From assembly GCA_007280905.1 (NCBI GenBank), contig QYQM01000008.1, forward strand, positions 48,907 through 112,906: DNA of 64,000 nt, in the 5' to 3' direction. The notes under the pieces were generated by a model. It was not told where the DNA came from. It saw only the letters and a list, made by a program, of their open reading frames with translations, and made no database searches. Shown here piece after piece: positions 54,330 through 62,628 of this stretch; within the stretch, counting starts at the first letter, position 1; each line of letters opens with the position of its first letter. The position numbers and the translations under genes were made by a program. Source of the stretch: Porphyromonadaceae bacterium (GTDB lineage Bacteria; Bacteroidota; Bacteroidia; Bacteroidales; UBA12481).

Positions 54330-56765
54330 TTACCTGAGCACCGCGCCCAACTGCTTCTCAAATGCGATCCTCAGTTTCTCCATTACCTGTTCGATCTGTT
54401 TATCGGTCAAAGTTTTGTTTTCGTCCTGGAGTATGAAACTGACAGCCAGCGACTTTTTATCAGATCCAAGTTTTTCGCTCGTATAGACATCAAAAATATT
54501 GACCTCTTTAAGTAATTTACGTTCAACAAGACAGGCCAGTGATCGAATGTGCTCGTAACGGATGGAATTGTCCACTACCAGGGCAAGATCCCTTCGAACC
54601 AGCGGGTATTTGGCAAGTTCCTGAAATTTCACGTTCAACTGAACTTTACGGAGGATAATATCCCAGTTTAATTCAGCATACCAAACAGCCTGTCCGATTT
54701 CAAACGGAGCCAGCAGACCAGGATGAACCTGTCCCATCTTAATGCAAACGGATTTGCCATATTTACAGGTGATACCTAATGCAAACCGTTCATCGGCTTT
54801 TTCTTCAATCTCAAACTCGTCCGGATTGATACCCAGTCTTTGAAGGATCCGGAAAGCCACGGATTTGAGGTCGAAGAAAGTGGTGTCGGGACTTTTACCG
54901 GACCAATGCTCCGGATTTTTTTTGCCGGTCAGGAACAACGACAGGAACCGGGTTTCATGATAACTCTCTGCCAATAAGCGATTATTCCCGGTTTTTAATT
55001 CATAGATATTGCCAAATTCATAAAACTTCAGATCGAAATTTTTGAATTTCATATTGTTGGTGAGAGCTTCCAAACCACCGAATAACAGTGTTCTGCGCAA
55101 TGAATTGAGATCGTTGCTGAGAGGGTTTAAAAGTTTAACCCCGGATGCTGAAGGATAAGTATCCAGTTTTTCGTAATAGGATGAGCGGGTTAGGGAATTG
55201 GCCATCATCTCATTGAATCCTTGCGCAGTAAGTTGCTCGGAAATAAGGTTTTCAAGCTTTTCCGGATCCGGGGCATAGGAGAGGATAGAGGGTACCTGTT
55301 CGGTTAGGCCTACATTGTTATATCCGTAAATTCTCAGGATTTCTTCAATAACATCAACTTCGCGGAGGACATCTACGCGATAGGTGGCAACGGCCAGTTG
55401 TAGTGAGGTTTCGGTTTCCTGAATGATCTCGATATCCAGCGATTTCAGAATTTTCTTCACTTCATCCCGGTCAATTTTGATCCCGATCAGCCGGTCGAGA
55501 TTTGCCCATTTCAGTACTACAGGATAGGGATTAACCGGATTGGGATAAACATCGACAACATCCGAGGCGATTTGACCTCCGGCGATCTCGCAGATCAGGA
55601 CTGCTGCTCTTTTCAGGGCATAAACCGTTGCATTGGGATCGGTGCCTCTTTCAAACCGGAAGGATGAATCGGTATAGATCAGGTGCCGTTTACTGGTTTT
55701 CCTGACCCATAAGGAGTTGAAACAGGCTGATTCGAGGAAAATCTTTGTAGTTGAATTGGTTAAGCCGGCATGAAGTCCGCCGAAAATCCCGGCAATGCAC
55801 ATTCCTTCCTGCTCGTTGCAAATCATCAGGTCACCGGCATTTAGCTTTCTTTCCTCCTCATCCAGAGTGATAAAAACGGTACCCTCTGGCAATGTCTTGA
55901 CGATAATTTTATTGCCGGTAATAAATTCCGCATCGAAGGCATGCAGGGGCTGACCGGTCTCATGGAGAACAAAGTTGGTGATATCTACCACATTATTGAT
56001 CGGATTCATACCAATGCTTTGAATCCTGTTTTTAAGCCATTGGGGTGATTCAGTAATTTTTACATGGGTGAGAGATATTCCTGAATAGCGGATGCATGCT
56101 TCGGGGTTGGTGATTTCAACTGAAATATCGAGCGTGTCGGTTTTCTCAGGCAGTTTGGCCAACGGTTTACGGAGAGTGACATTTCTCTCGAACCCCAATA
56201 CAGCCTTGAGTTCGCGGGCAACGCCAAAATGGGAGGCGCTGTCAATGCGGTTAGGGGTGAGTCCGATTTCGAAAATATGATCCGATTCAATTTCAAATAG
56301 ATCAGCAACTACCGTGCCTGCCGGTATTGATGAATCCAGAATCATGATGCCGGAATGATTTTTACCCAAACCGATTTCATCCTCTGCGCAAATCATGCCT
56401 TCGGATTCCTCTCCTCTGATATTAGCTTTACGTATGGTTATCGGCTCGGCTGAACCATAAAGCGTACAACCGACGGGAGCCACGATTACCTTTTGTCCGG
56501 CTGCCACATTAGGGGCACCGCAAACAATCGGCAGCGGATTCGATGCTCCGATATCGACCATGGTCAGGCTCAGTTTATCTGCCTGCGGATGAGGGGTGCA
56601 GGTGAGCACTTCACCAACTACCAGGCCACGCAAGCTTCCCGGGACAGACTCAAATGGTTCCTGGGCTTCAACCTCCAATCCGATGCTGGTCAGGATATCA
56701 GCAGTTTCTTCTTTGGTTATATCCAGATTGATATAGGAACGCAGCCAATTGTACGATATCTTCAT
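54330..56765 (-). CDS. pheT: Phenylalanine-tRNA ligase beta subunit
   Basis: Large subunit of PheRS, 811 residues, full length. Start MKISYNWLRSYI is the family N-terminus. Domains in order: tRNA-binding EMAP-II-like (about 45-155), B3/B4 editing (about 210-390), B5 (about 400-475), the catalytic-like core, and the FDX-ACB anticodon domain (about 715-811, FQELAKYPLVRRDLALVVD). The partner pheS is not adjacent, as is usual when the genes are split. Upstream lies a leader with an intrinsic-terminator hairpin; see there. Confidence 0.96.
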   Translation of the reverse strand: MKISYNWLRSYINLDITKEETADILTSIGLEVEAQEPFESVPGSLRGLVVGEVLTCTPHPQADKLSLTMVDIGASNPLPIVCGAPNVAAGQKVIVAPVGCTLYGSAEPITIRKANIRGEESEGMICAEDEIGLGKNHSGIMILDSSIPAGTVVADLFEIESDHIFEIGLTPNRIDSASHFGVARELKAVLGFERNVTLRKPLAKLPEKTDTLDISVEITNPEACIRYSGISLTHVKITESPQWLKNRIQSIGMNPINNVVDITNFVLHETGQPLHAFDAEFITGNKIIVKTLPEGTVFITLDEEERKLNAGDLMICNEQEGMCIAGIFGGLHAGLTNSTTKIFLESACFNSLWVRKTSKRHLIYTDSSFRFERGTDPNATVYALKRAAVLICEIAGGQIASDVVDVYPNPVNPYPVVLKWANLDRLIGIKIDRDEVKKILKSLDIEIIQETETSLQLAVATYRVDVLREVDVIEEILRIYGYNNVGLTEQVPSILSYAPDPEKLENLISEQLTAQGFNEMMANSLTRSSYYEKLDTYPSASGVKLLNPLSNDLNSLRRTLLFGGLEALTNNMKFKNFDLKFYEFGNIYELKTGNNRLLAESYHETRFLSLFLTGKKNPEHWSGKSPDTTFFDLKSVAFRILQRLGINPDEFEIEEKADERFALGITCKYGKSVCIKMGQVHPGLLAPFEIGQAVWYAELNWDIILRKVQLNVKFQELAKYPLVRRDLALVVDNSIRYEHIRSLACLVERKLLKEVNIFDVYTSEKLGSDKKSLAVSFILQDENKTLTDKQIEQVMEKLRIAFEKQLGAVLR

Positions 56766-56796
56766 AACAGAAATGATTAGGAGGTGTAAAAATAGG

Positions 56797-56824
56797 AAAA
56801 ATCCGGATTGGGAATCCGGATTTT
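56797..56824 (-). terminator. Terminator/attenuator hairpin in the pheT leader
   Basis: On the minus strand AAAATCCGGATT and AATCCGGATTTT form a perfect 12-base stem with a CCC loop, followed by a short T-run. It lies between the upstream promoter and the pheT start (32 bases away). As no gene precedes it on this strand, it is either the end of a small RNA or an attenuator. Confidence 0.8.
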
Positions 56825-56975
56825 CACTAACCTAAAACCTAACCTATGAAATGATCCAGAGTGGATCCTTACAGAAATGTGATTCTTTAACCCATTCTGC
56901 TGATTACTTTAAACTGTCCCCACAGAGAGCAGTAATGGAACGTTGTTACATGAATAACAGTGTTATATAAATCAC
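56797..56975 (-). ncRNA. Putative ~178-nt leader or small RNA before pheT
   Basis: Defined by a strong promoter (56980-57010) and a strong terminator (56797-56824). Inside, on the minus strand, are further stems: CTGT-GGGG-ACAG near 56916-56927, GATCCA-CTC-TGGATC near 56853-56867, and GTTA..TAAC near 56947-56960. No leader peptide with Phe codons is visible: ATG-led frames stop after one or two codons. It does not match an RNA family I know (T-box features are absent). The ends are estimates. Confidence 0.5.
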
Positions 56976-56979
56976 ATGG

Positions 56980-57010
56980 CAAATGTATGAATGATTTTAA
57001 ATTCAGCAAA
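56980..57010 (-). promoter_or_regulatory. Promoter for the pheT leader
   Basis: On the minus strand TTTG (57007-57010), 19-base spacer, TACATTTG (56980-56987): a full match to the Bacteroidetes promoter pattern. Confidence 0.7.
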
Positions 57011-57053
57011 CACATTTATATAAATTGCCGAGCTTTTTTTATCAACTATAGCT

Positions 57054-57087
57054 TTTGATGGTTCGGATATTAAAAGTTGTATTTTTG
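57054..57087 (+). promoter_or_regulatory. Promoter for the M28 peptidase
   Basis: TTTG (57054-57057), 22-base spacer and TATTTTTG (57080-57087). It supports the ATG at 57112 as the true start, since longer readings would begin inside the promoter. Confidence 0.5.
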
Positions 57088-57111
57088 ACCCGCTTATTTT
57101 ATAAAAACAGC

Positions 57112-58896
57112 ATGACGAAAATTATTAAAGGGTTAATTTTCACGTTTATATGTTTGATTCCGATTGGCGGTTGCCGGGCTCAGAATTCAGCAGCCATCAC
57201 ATCGGGCGAGCTCAGAAAACATGTGGAATACCTGGCTTCCCAGGAATTGGCAGGCCGATATCCCGGAACGCCGGGAGATCTCATGGCCGCGATTTATATC
57301 CGGAATTGTTTCAGGGAATATGGATTGACCCAGTTACCTGAAAATGGGTTTCAGGCATTCCAGGTAACCACCGGTGTAAAAAAGGGTACAGCAAACGCAT
57401 TTTCTATTAACGGACAATCAGCGGTGGCTGAAAAAGATTTTACCCCGGTTTCAATCAGCGATAATGGGAAAGTGAATGCATCAATTGTTTTCCTTGGATA
57501 TGGATTCAGGATAAAATCTGATACACTCAACTGGGATGATTATGCAGGAATAGATGTCAAAGGGAAAATCGGATTGATCTTGCTGGGTGCACCGGAACCA
57601 CCAAAAGGTTCGGCAACAGACCCGTTCGAAGATTACGGTTCTGTCCGTTTAAAGCTGCTTAACGCCAGGGATGCCGGAGTTGCTGCGGTAATTTTCGTGG
57701 CCGGTCCGGCTTATGATGATAAAGATGAGCTTGAATTTGGAACCGTTAAGGAGAGCTCTGCGGGTTTGCCGGTCATCCGGGTCAAACGGGCTTTCATGAA
57801 CCAGGCTTTATCGGGCCAGAATATGAAGGTGGAAGTGGTTGAAATGCAACTGAATCAGTCGCATCAATCGCTTTCAAAAGATCTCGGCCTGACGGCATCG
57901 ATCCGGGCTGATATAATTACCCAAACAGCTACCACGCAAAATGTAATTGGCTGGATACAGGCCCGCGACACCGGAGCCCGCCAGGAATGGGTTGTTGTCG
58001 GAGCCCACTTTGACCATCTGGGAATGGGCGGTATGGGAAGTAATTCCAGAGTTCAGGATACGGTAGGAGTCCATCCCGGCGCGGATGATAATGCATCAGG
58101 AGTAGCTTCGATAATTGAAATGGCCGGTTACCTTTCTTCTATAAAAGATAAACTGCACCGGTCAGTGCTTTTCATTGCTTTTACCGGTGAAGAGATGGGG
58201 CTTTTAGGATCGAAATATTTCGTAGCACACAGTCCGGTCCCGCTAAAACGCATATCAGCAATGGTTAATATGGACATGGTGGGTCGCCCCAATGAAGAAA
58301 AACGCCTTACCATCAGCGGCACAGGAACAGCTTTGGAGATGGATAGCCTGATTGGACTGGTAAAACCAGGAAAACTGACTTGGGCGAAATCACCCGAAGG
58401 TTTTGGTCCGTCGGATCATGCCTCTTTTTATACGGTCGGTATCCCGGTTCTTTTTTTCAGCACCGGTGCACATCTCGATTATCATACCCCGGGTGATACC
58501 CCGGATAAACTGGACTACAATAATATGGCCGAAATCGCCGATGAGGTTTCGGAAATTATTCTTTCCATTGCTGATTCACCAAAGGCCCTGACATTTAAAG
58601 AGGCGGGTCCGAAAGTATCCGATTCAGGCCGAAGGAAGCTCAAGGTTACGCTCGGAATTATGCCGGATGTTTCTGGTACGGAAAACAATGGTTTGCGTGT
58701 TGAGTTCGCAACACCTGGCAAGCCGGCACAATTGGCCGGAATCACCAAAGGCGACCGGATAGTCGGGATCAACGGTTTACCGGTTACCAATATTTATGAT
58801 TATATGACCCGGCTGCAGTCTTTGAAATTGGGTCAAACCATTTCAGTTGAATTGTTGCGCGGTGATAAGAAAGTAATAGTTTTGGTCCAACTTTAA
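57112..58896 (+). CDS. M28-family aminopeptidase with PA and PDZ domains, lipoprotein
   Basis: Exported metallopeptidase of 594 residues. Lipobox in LIPIGGC (C21) after a signal peptide. A PA-like insert (about 100-240), the M28 catalytic domain with the zinc ligands in GAHFDHLG, DDNASG, FTGEEMGLLG and NMDMVGR, SDHASFY, and a C-terminal PDZ domain (about 500-594, GLRVEFATPGKPAQLAGITKGDRIVGI). It cleaves N-terminal amino acids from peptides in the periplasm or at the surface. The next gene starts three bases downstream. Confidence 0.92.
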   Translation: MTKIIKGLIFTFICLIPIGGCRAQNSAAITSGELRKHVEYLASQELAGRYPGTPGDLMAAIYIRNCFREYGLTQLPENGFQAFQVTTGVKKGTANAFSINGQSAVAEKDFTPVSISDNGKVNASIVFLGYGFRIKSDTLNWDDYAGIDVKGKIGLILLGAPEPPKGSATDPFEDYGSVRLKLLNARDAGVAAVIFVAGPAYDDKDELEFGTVKESSAGLPVIRVKRAFMNQALSGQNMKVEVVEMQLNQSHQSLSKDLGLTASIRADIITQTATTQNVIGWIQARDTGARQEWVVVGAHFDHLGMGGMGSNSRVQDTVGVHPGADDNASGVASIIEMAGYLSSIKDKLHRSVLFIAFTGEEMGLLGSKYFVAHSPVPLKRISAMVNMDMVGRPNEEKRLTISGTGTALEMDSLIGLVKPGKLTWAKSPEGFGPSDHASFYTVGIPVLFFSTGAHLDYHTPGDTPDKLDYNNMAEIADEVSEIILSIADSPKALTFKEAGPKVSDSGRRKLKVTLGIMPDVSGTENNGLRVEFATPGKPAQLAGITKGDRIVGINGLPVTNIYDYMTRLQSLKLGQTISVELLRGDKKVIVLVQL

Positions 58897-58898
58897 TA

Positions 58899-59762
58899 AT
58901 GACTAGTATGAAAAAGACATTTTTGTGGATTCTGGCGGTGATCATTACCCTAAGCGCAGCCATGTACCAGCGTAAAACCGGCCCTACCTATCCCCGGGCT
59001 GAAAAGGTGATTCTGGGCGACAGTACATATTCTCTGGAATTGATCCGCACCAGCGGTGCCCGGGATGCCAGAGTCAAACTGCCGGTTAAGGATACCGCGG
59101 TGCATGCTTCAGTATATTATAAAAAGCTGGGTATTGCAGAAGACTGGACGAGAGTTGATTTTAAAATGACCAATATAAAGTACCATTCAGCCTTCATGAA
59201 AAAGATCATGAGGAAGAAAGATGAAACCACCCTGGCTGCCTATCTGCCTCAGCAACCATCAGCCGGCAAATTAGAGTACTATATCGAATTGGTTAAAAAC
59301 GGACAAACTGTGGATGTCGCGAAAAACCGTCCGGTGGTAATCCGGTTTAAAGGGGATGTACCGGCCGGAGTTCTGATTCCGCATATTCTTCTTATGTTTC
59401 TGGCCATGTTGTTTTCAACCATCGCCGGCTTATTTGCTGCTTTTAAAATCGAACGGTTCCGCCGTTATACGTTATGGACTTTTGTCATTCTGTTCATTGG
59501 TGGATTTATCCTCGGACCCTGGGTTCAATGGTATGCATTTGGTGACTGGTGGACCGGTATTCCTTTCGGCTGGGATCTGACCGATAATAAAACCCTGTTT
59601 GCCTTTGTATTCTGGGCAGCCGCTCTGTTCGGGATTAAAGGTAAGGGCCGTCCATGGCTGATCATTCTTGCTGCTTTAATGACATTAGTTATTTTCAGTA
59701 TTCCTCATAGTTTGTTCGGTTCAACCTTGAATTATACCACGGGATCGGTAACTCAAGGCTGA
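58899..59762 (+). CDS. Membrane protein of unknown function
   Basis: Protein of 287 residues with an N-terminal membrane helix (FLWILAVIITLSAAM), an exposed domain of about 130 residues with beta-rich segments, then four hydrophobic segments (about 163-185, 193-215, 228-247, 252-272). I do not recognise the family. Conserved-looking WVQWYAFGDWWTGIPFGWDLTDNKT in the loop between helices two and three is aromatic-rich. It follows the M28 gene by two bases and precedes htpG, so it is probably co-transcribed with the peptidase. Confidence 0.75.
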   Translation: MTSMKKTFLWILAVIITLSAAMYQRKTGPTYPRAEKVILGDSTYSLELIRTSGARDARVKLPVKDTAVHASVYYKKLGIAEDWTRVDFKMTNIKYHSAFMKKIMRKKDETTLAAYLPQQPSAGKLEYYIELVKNGQTVDVAKNRPVVIRFKGDVPAGVLIPHILLMFLAMLFSTIAGLFAAFKIERFRRYTLWTFVILFIGGFILGPWVQWYAFGDWWTGIPFGWDLTDNKTLFAFVFWAAALFGIKGKGRPWLIILAALMTLVIFSIPHSLFGSTLNYTTGSVTQG

Positions 59763-59842
59763 TCATATACTGTAAAAATGTCAGGAGTATTTTGGTGGCA
59801 TGGCCTTTGAAACGGGGAGGCAGGCTAAAACTATTTTACAAT

Positions 59843-61906
59843 ATGGAAACTTCAAAGCAGCAAGGTACGATTAATGTAACCTCGGAAAACATCTTTCCGA
59901 TCATCAAGAAATTTCTCTATTCCGATCATGAAATATTTCTTCGTGAATTGATATCCAATGCAATAGATGCAACTCAAAAGTTGAAAACCCTCGCTTCGGT
60001 AGGGGAATTTACCGGTGAGATGGGGGATTTAACCATCCAGGTTATCCTGAATAAGAAGAAAAAGACCCTAACTGTTTCTGACCGGGGCGTCGGAATGACT
60101 GCCAAGGAGATCGATAAATTTATCAACGAGATTGCTTTCTCTGGCGCTGAGGAGTTTATGAAGAAATATAAAAAAGATGCCAATGCTATTATTGGACATT
60201 TTGGTTTGGGTTTCTATTCCACTTTCATGGTTTCTGATCAGGTTGAAATCATTACAAAGTCATATAAACGGGGCAAAGCAGTCAATTGGTCATGCAAAGG
60301 CAATCCCGAATATACTTTGGAAGAAATTGACCGCGAAGATCGCGGAACTGATGTAATACTCCATCTCGATAAGGATTCCTCCGAATTCCTGGAAGAAGAC
60401 CGTATCCAGGCTCTTTTGAATAAATACAGCCGCTTCCTGCCGATCCCCATCGCCTTTGGAAAGGAAAAGGAATGGAAGAATGGCAAGTATGAAGAGACCG
60501 ATAAGGATAAAATCATCAATAATACTGAGCCGGCCTGGACAAAAAAGCCGGCCGACCTGACCGATGAGGATTATTCCAAATTTTACAGGGAACTCTATCC
60601 GATGTCGGAAGATCCCCTCTTTCATATCCATCTGAATGTTGATTATCCGTTTCATCTGACCGGTATTCTTTATTTTCCGAAAATCCGGAGCAATTATGAA
60701 GTTCAGAAGAACAAAATACAACTCTATTCCAACCAGGTTTATGTGACCGATTCCGTTGAAGGAATTGTTCCCGATTTCCTGACCTTGTTGCACGGTGTTC
60801 TTGATAGCCCGGATATCCCCTTGAATGTCAGCCGTTCATTCTTGCAATCCGATCAAAATGTTAAAAAAATATCAGCCCATATAACCAAGAAAGTTGCTGA
60901 CCGTTTGAAAGATATCTTCACCAATGACAGGGAGCAATTTGAACAAAAGTGGGACGACCTGAAATTGTTCATCAATTATGGAATGCTGACCGAGGAGAAG
61001 TTCTGGGATAAGGCAAAGGAATTTGCTTTATTGAAGAATACAGAGAGCAAGTACTTCACCTATGATGAATACAAGGAAATTATCAAGGGTAATCAGACAG
61101 ATAAAAACGGAACTCTGGTTTACCTGTATGCAAATGATAAGGAAGAGCAATTCAGTTTCATCCGTGCAGCAAAGGAAAAAGGATATGATGTTCTTGTGAT
61201 GGATGGCCAGTTTGATACTCACTTTTTGAACCATCTGGAAGAAAAACTCGAGAAAACACATTTTGTCCGTGTTGATTCAGATGTTATTGATAAACTGATT
61301 GATAAGTCGGATAAGAAAGAATCTAAACTCGATAAAACTTTAGAATCCTGGTTAAATCCCGTTTTTAAGAGCCAGGCACCGGGAGAAGGCTATTTTGTAA
61401 CTTTCGAAGCACTGGATGAAACTGCCCACCCGGTTATAATCACTCAATCGGAATGGAGCCGCAGGATGAAGGAGATGTCAAAATTATCAGGGGGAATGAA
61501 TTTTTATAAAGATCTTCCGGATAGTTTTAACCTGGTAGTCAATGCTAATCATCCTGTTGTACTTCAGATAGGTGAACAGCTAAAACAAGCTCATGGAGCA
61601 GAAGCCATCAAGTTTGATAAAGAAGTGGTCAAAATAAAGGCCGACCAGGAGAGTCTTGAGAAGTTGCTTAAAGGCAAGAAAGAAGAAGAGATCGGACAAG
61701 AAGAAAAGGATAAAAGAACTGAGTTGGCCAAACAAATCGAAGAGGCTGAGAAGCAGCGCAATGAAATTCTGGCTGCTTACGGGAAGGAAAATCCTATGAT
61801 TAAACAGTTGATTGACCTTGCCCTGCTGGCCACCAACCATCTAACGGGCGAGGCTCTCGATGCATTTGTTCAAAGAAGTATCGGTTTGCTCGGGAATCAT
61901 AATTAA
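59843..61906 (+). CDS. htpG: Molecular chaperone HtpG (Hsp90)
   Basis: Hsp90 of 687 residues. Start ATG 59843 (METSKQQGTINV) is preferred over 59792, whose extra residues are not in the family. GHKL ATPase: LRELISNAIDA, DRGVGMT, GHFGLGFYS. Middle domain: PLNVSRSFLQSD. The C-terminal dimerisation domain is shorter than in eukaryotes, with no MEEVD. Cytosolic. Neighbours are unrelated in function. Confidence 0.96.
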   Translation: METSKQQGTINVTSENIFPIIKKFLYSDHEIFLRELISNAIDATQKLKTLASVGEFTGEMGDLTIQVILNKKKKTLTVSDRGVGMTAKEIDKFINEIAFSGAEEFMKKYKKDANAIIGHFGLGFYSTFMVSDQVEIITKSYKRGKAVNWSCKGNPEYTLEEIDREDRGTDVILHLDKDSSEFLEEDRIQALLNKYSRFLPIPIAFGKEKEWKNGKYEETDKDKIINNTEPAWTKKPADLTDEDYSKFYRELYPMSEDPLFHIHLNVDYPFHLTGILYFPKIRSNYEVQKNKIQLYSNQVYVTDSVEGIVPDFLTLLHGVLDSPDIPLNVSRSFLQSDQNVKKISAHITKKVADRLKDIFTNDREQFEQKWDDLKLFINYGMLTEEKFWDKAKEFALLKNTESKYFTYDEYKEIIKGNQTDKNGTLVYLYANDKEEQFSFIRAAKEKGYDVLVMDGQFDTHFLNHLEEKLEKTHFVRVDSDVIDKLIDKSDKKESKLDKTLESWLNPVFKSQAPGEGYFVTFEALDETAHPVIITQSEWSRRMKEMSKLSGGMNFYKDLPDSFNLVVNANHPVVLQIGEQLKQAHGAEAIKFDKEVVKIKADQESLEKLLKGKKEEEIGQEEKDKRTELAKQIEEAEKQRNEILAAYGKENPMIKQLIDLALLATNHLTGEALDAFVQRSIGLLGNHN

Positions 61907-61914
61907 ATTGCAAA

Positions 61915-62577
61915 ATGAGAAAACGATTTGCATTTACTGTAGTGGCAATCCTTCTGATTGCAGGGTCGGTTGCACAGTCACAGGTTTTATCCTATGGTGC
62001 AAAATTGGGCATGGGATTTCCCGGATTCATTAATGAGGAGATTGCCAGTCAGAGAATTACGCTAACAACTGGACTGGTTGGCAGCTTGAAGATCATCAAT
62101 GGTATTCAACTCATGACGGAGCTCGGTTATCAGCGTAAGGGGAACAAATTTACCAACCAGGTTTGGGATTCAAAAGGAACAGTAATTGCTGATTCCACCT
62201 ATCTGGTAAAAACTAATCTTGATTATGTTAATATTCCTCTATATCTGAGGTTTAACCTTGGGGGTACCAGTAAATTCTATATTCAGGCTGGAGGCTATTA
62301 CGGGTATCTGGTACACGCTAATTTCACCGGACTGCGGTTAGGCGAAATGGTAAAAAAGGTACCGATCAGAGATGGCCTTTACCTTAACGATTTCGGTATC
62401 ATAGCAGGTGGAGGTATAGAAACTCCTATTCGTCAGGGACTTGGCGTGATTCTGGATATAAAATATCAATATGGGCTGAAAGATCTCAATAAAAATCCGC
62501 TCATGATTGGAAATTCCAAGCCCTTAAAGAACAAGGGACTGACTTTGAGTATGGGATTCTATGTAGACATTGAGTAG
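61915..62577 (+). CDS. Outer-membrane beta-barrel protein (PorT-like)
   Basis: Secreted protein of 220 residues with signal peptide (FAFTVVAILLIAGSVAQS) and about eight alternating beta strands, such as YGAKLGMGFPGF, LDYVNIPLYLRFNLG and KFYIQAGGYYGYLV, ending in LSMGFYVDIE. It fits the PorT/OMP beta-barrel family, with no specific role readable. Its stop codon (62575-62577) lies inside a dispersed repeat copy. Confidence 0.83.
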   Translation: MRKRFAFTVVAILLIAGSVAQSQVLSYGAKLGMGFPGFINEEIASQRITLTTGLVGSLKIINGIQLMTELGYQRKGNKFTNQVWDSKGTVIADSTYLVKTNLDYVNIPLYLRFNLGGTSKFYIQAGGYYGYLVHANFTGLRLGEMVKKVPIRDGLYLNDFGIIAGGGIETPIRQGLGVILDIKYQYGLKDLNKNPLMIGNSKPLKNKGLTLSMGFYVDIE

Positions 62578-62620
62578 AGACGCATATTTGCGTCTTTGTA
62601 GAGACGCATAATTGCGTCTT
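62574..62620. repeat. Two tandem copies of a GTAGAGACGCA repeat
   Basis: Copy one 62574-62597 and copy two 62598-62620, each GTAGAGACGCAt..tGCGTCTT; each is an imperfect palindrome. Related copies lie at 40960-40987 and 38849-38869. It supplies the stop of the upstream gene and probably forms hairpins in the transcript. Confidence 0.75.
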
Positions 62621-62628
62621 CTGAATTA

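Noticed and set aside
54259..54486. 75-codon frame on the plus strand
   Set aside because: Begins in the GC-rich repeat and runs antisense into pheT.
56797..56975. T-box or Phe leader-peptide control of pheT
   Set aside because: No T-box core sequence is seen, and no short frame rich in Phe codons with a usable start exists in the leader.
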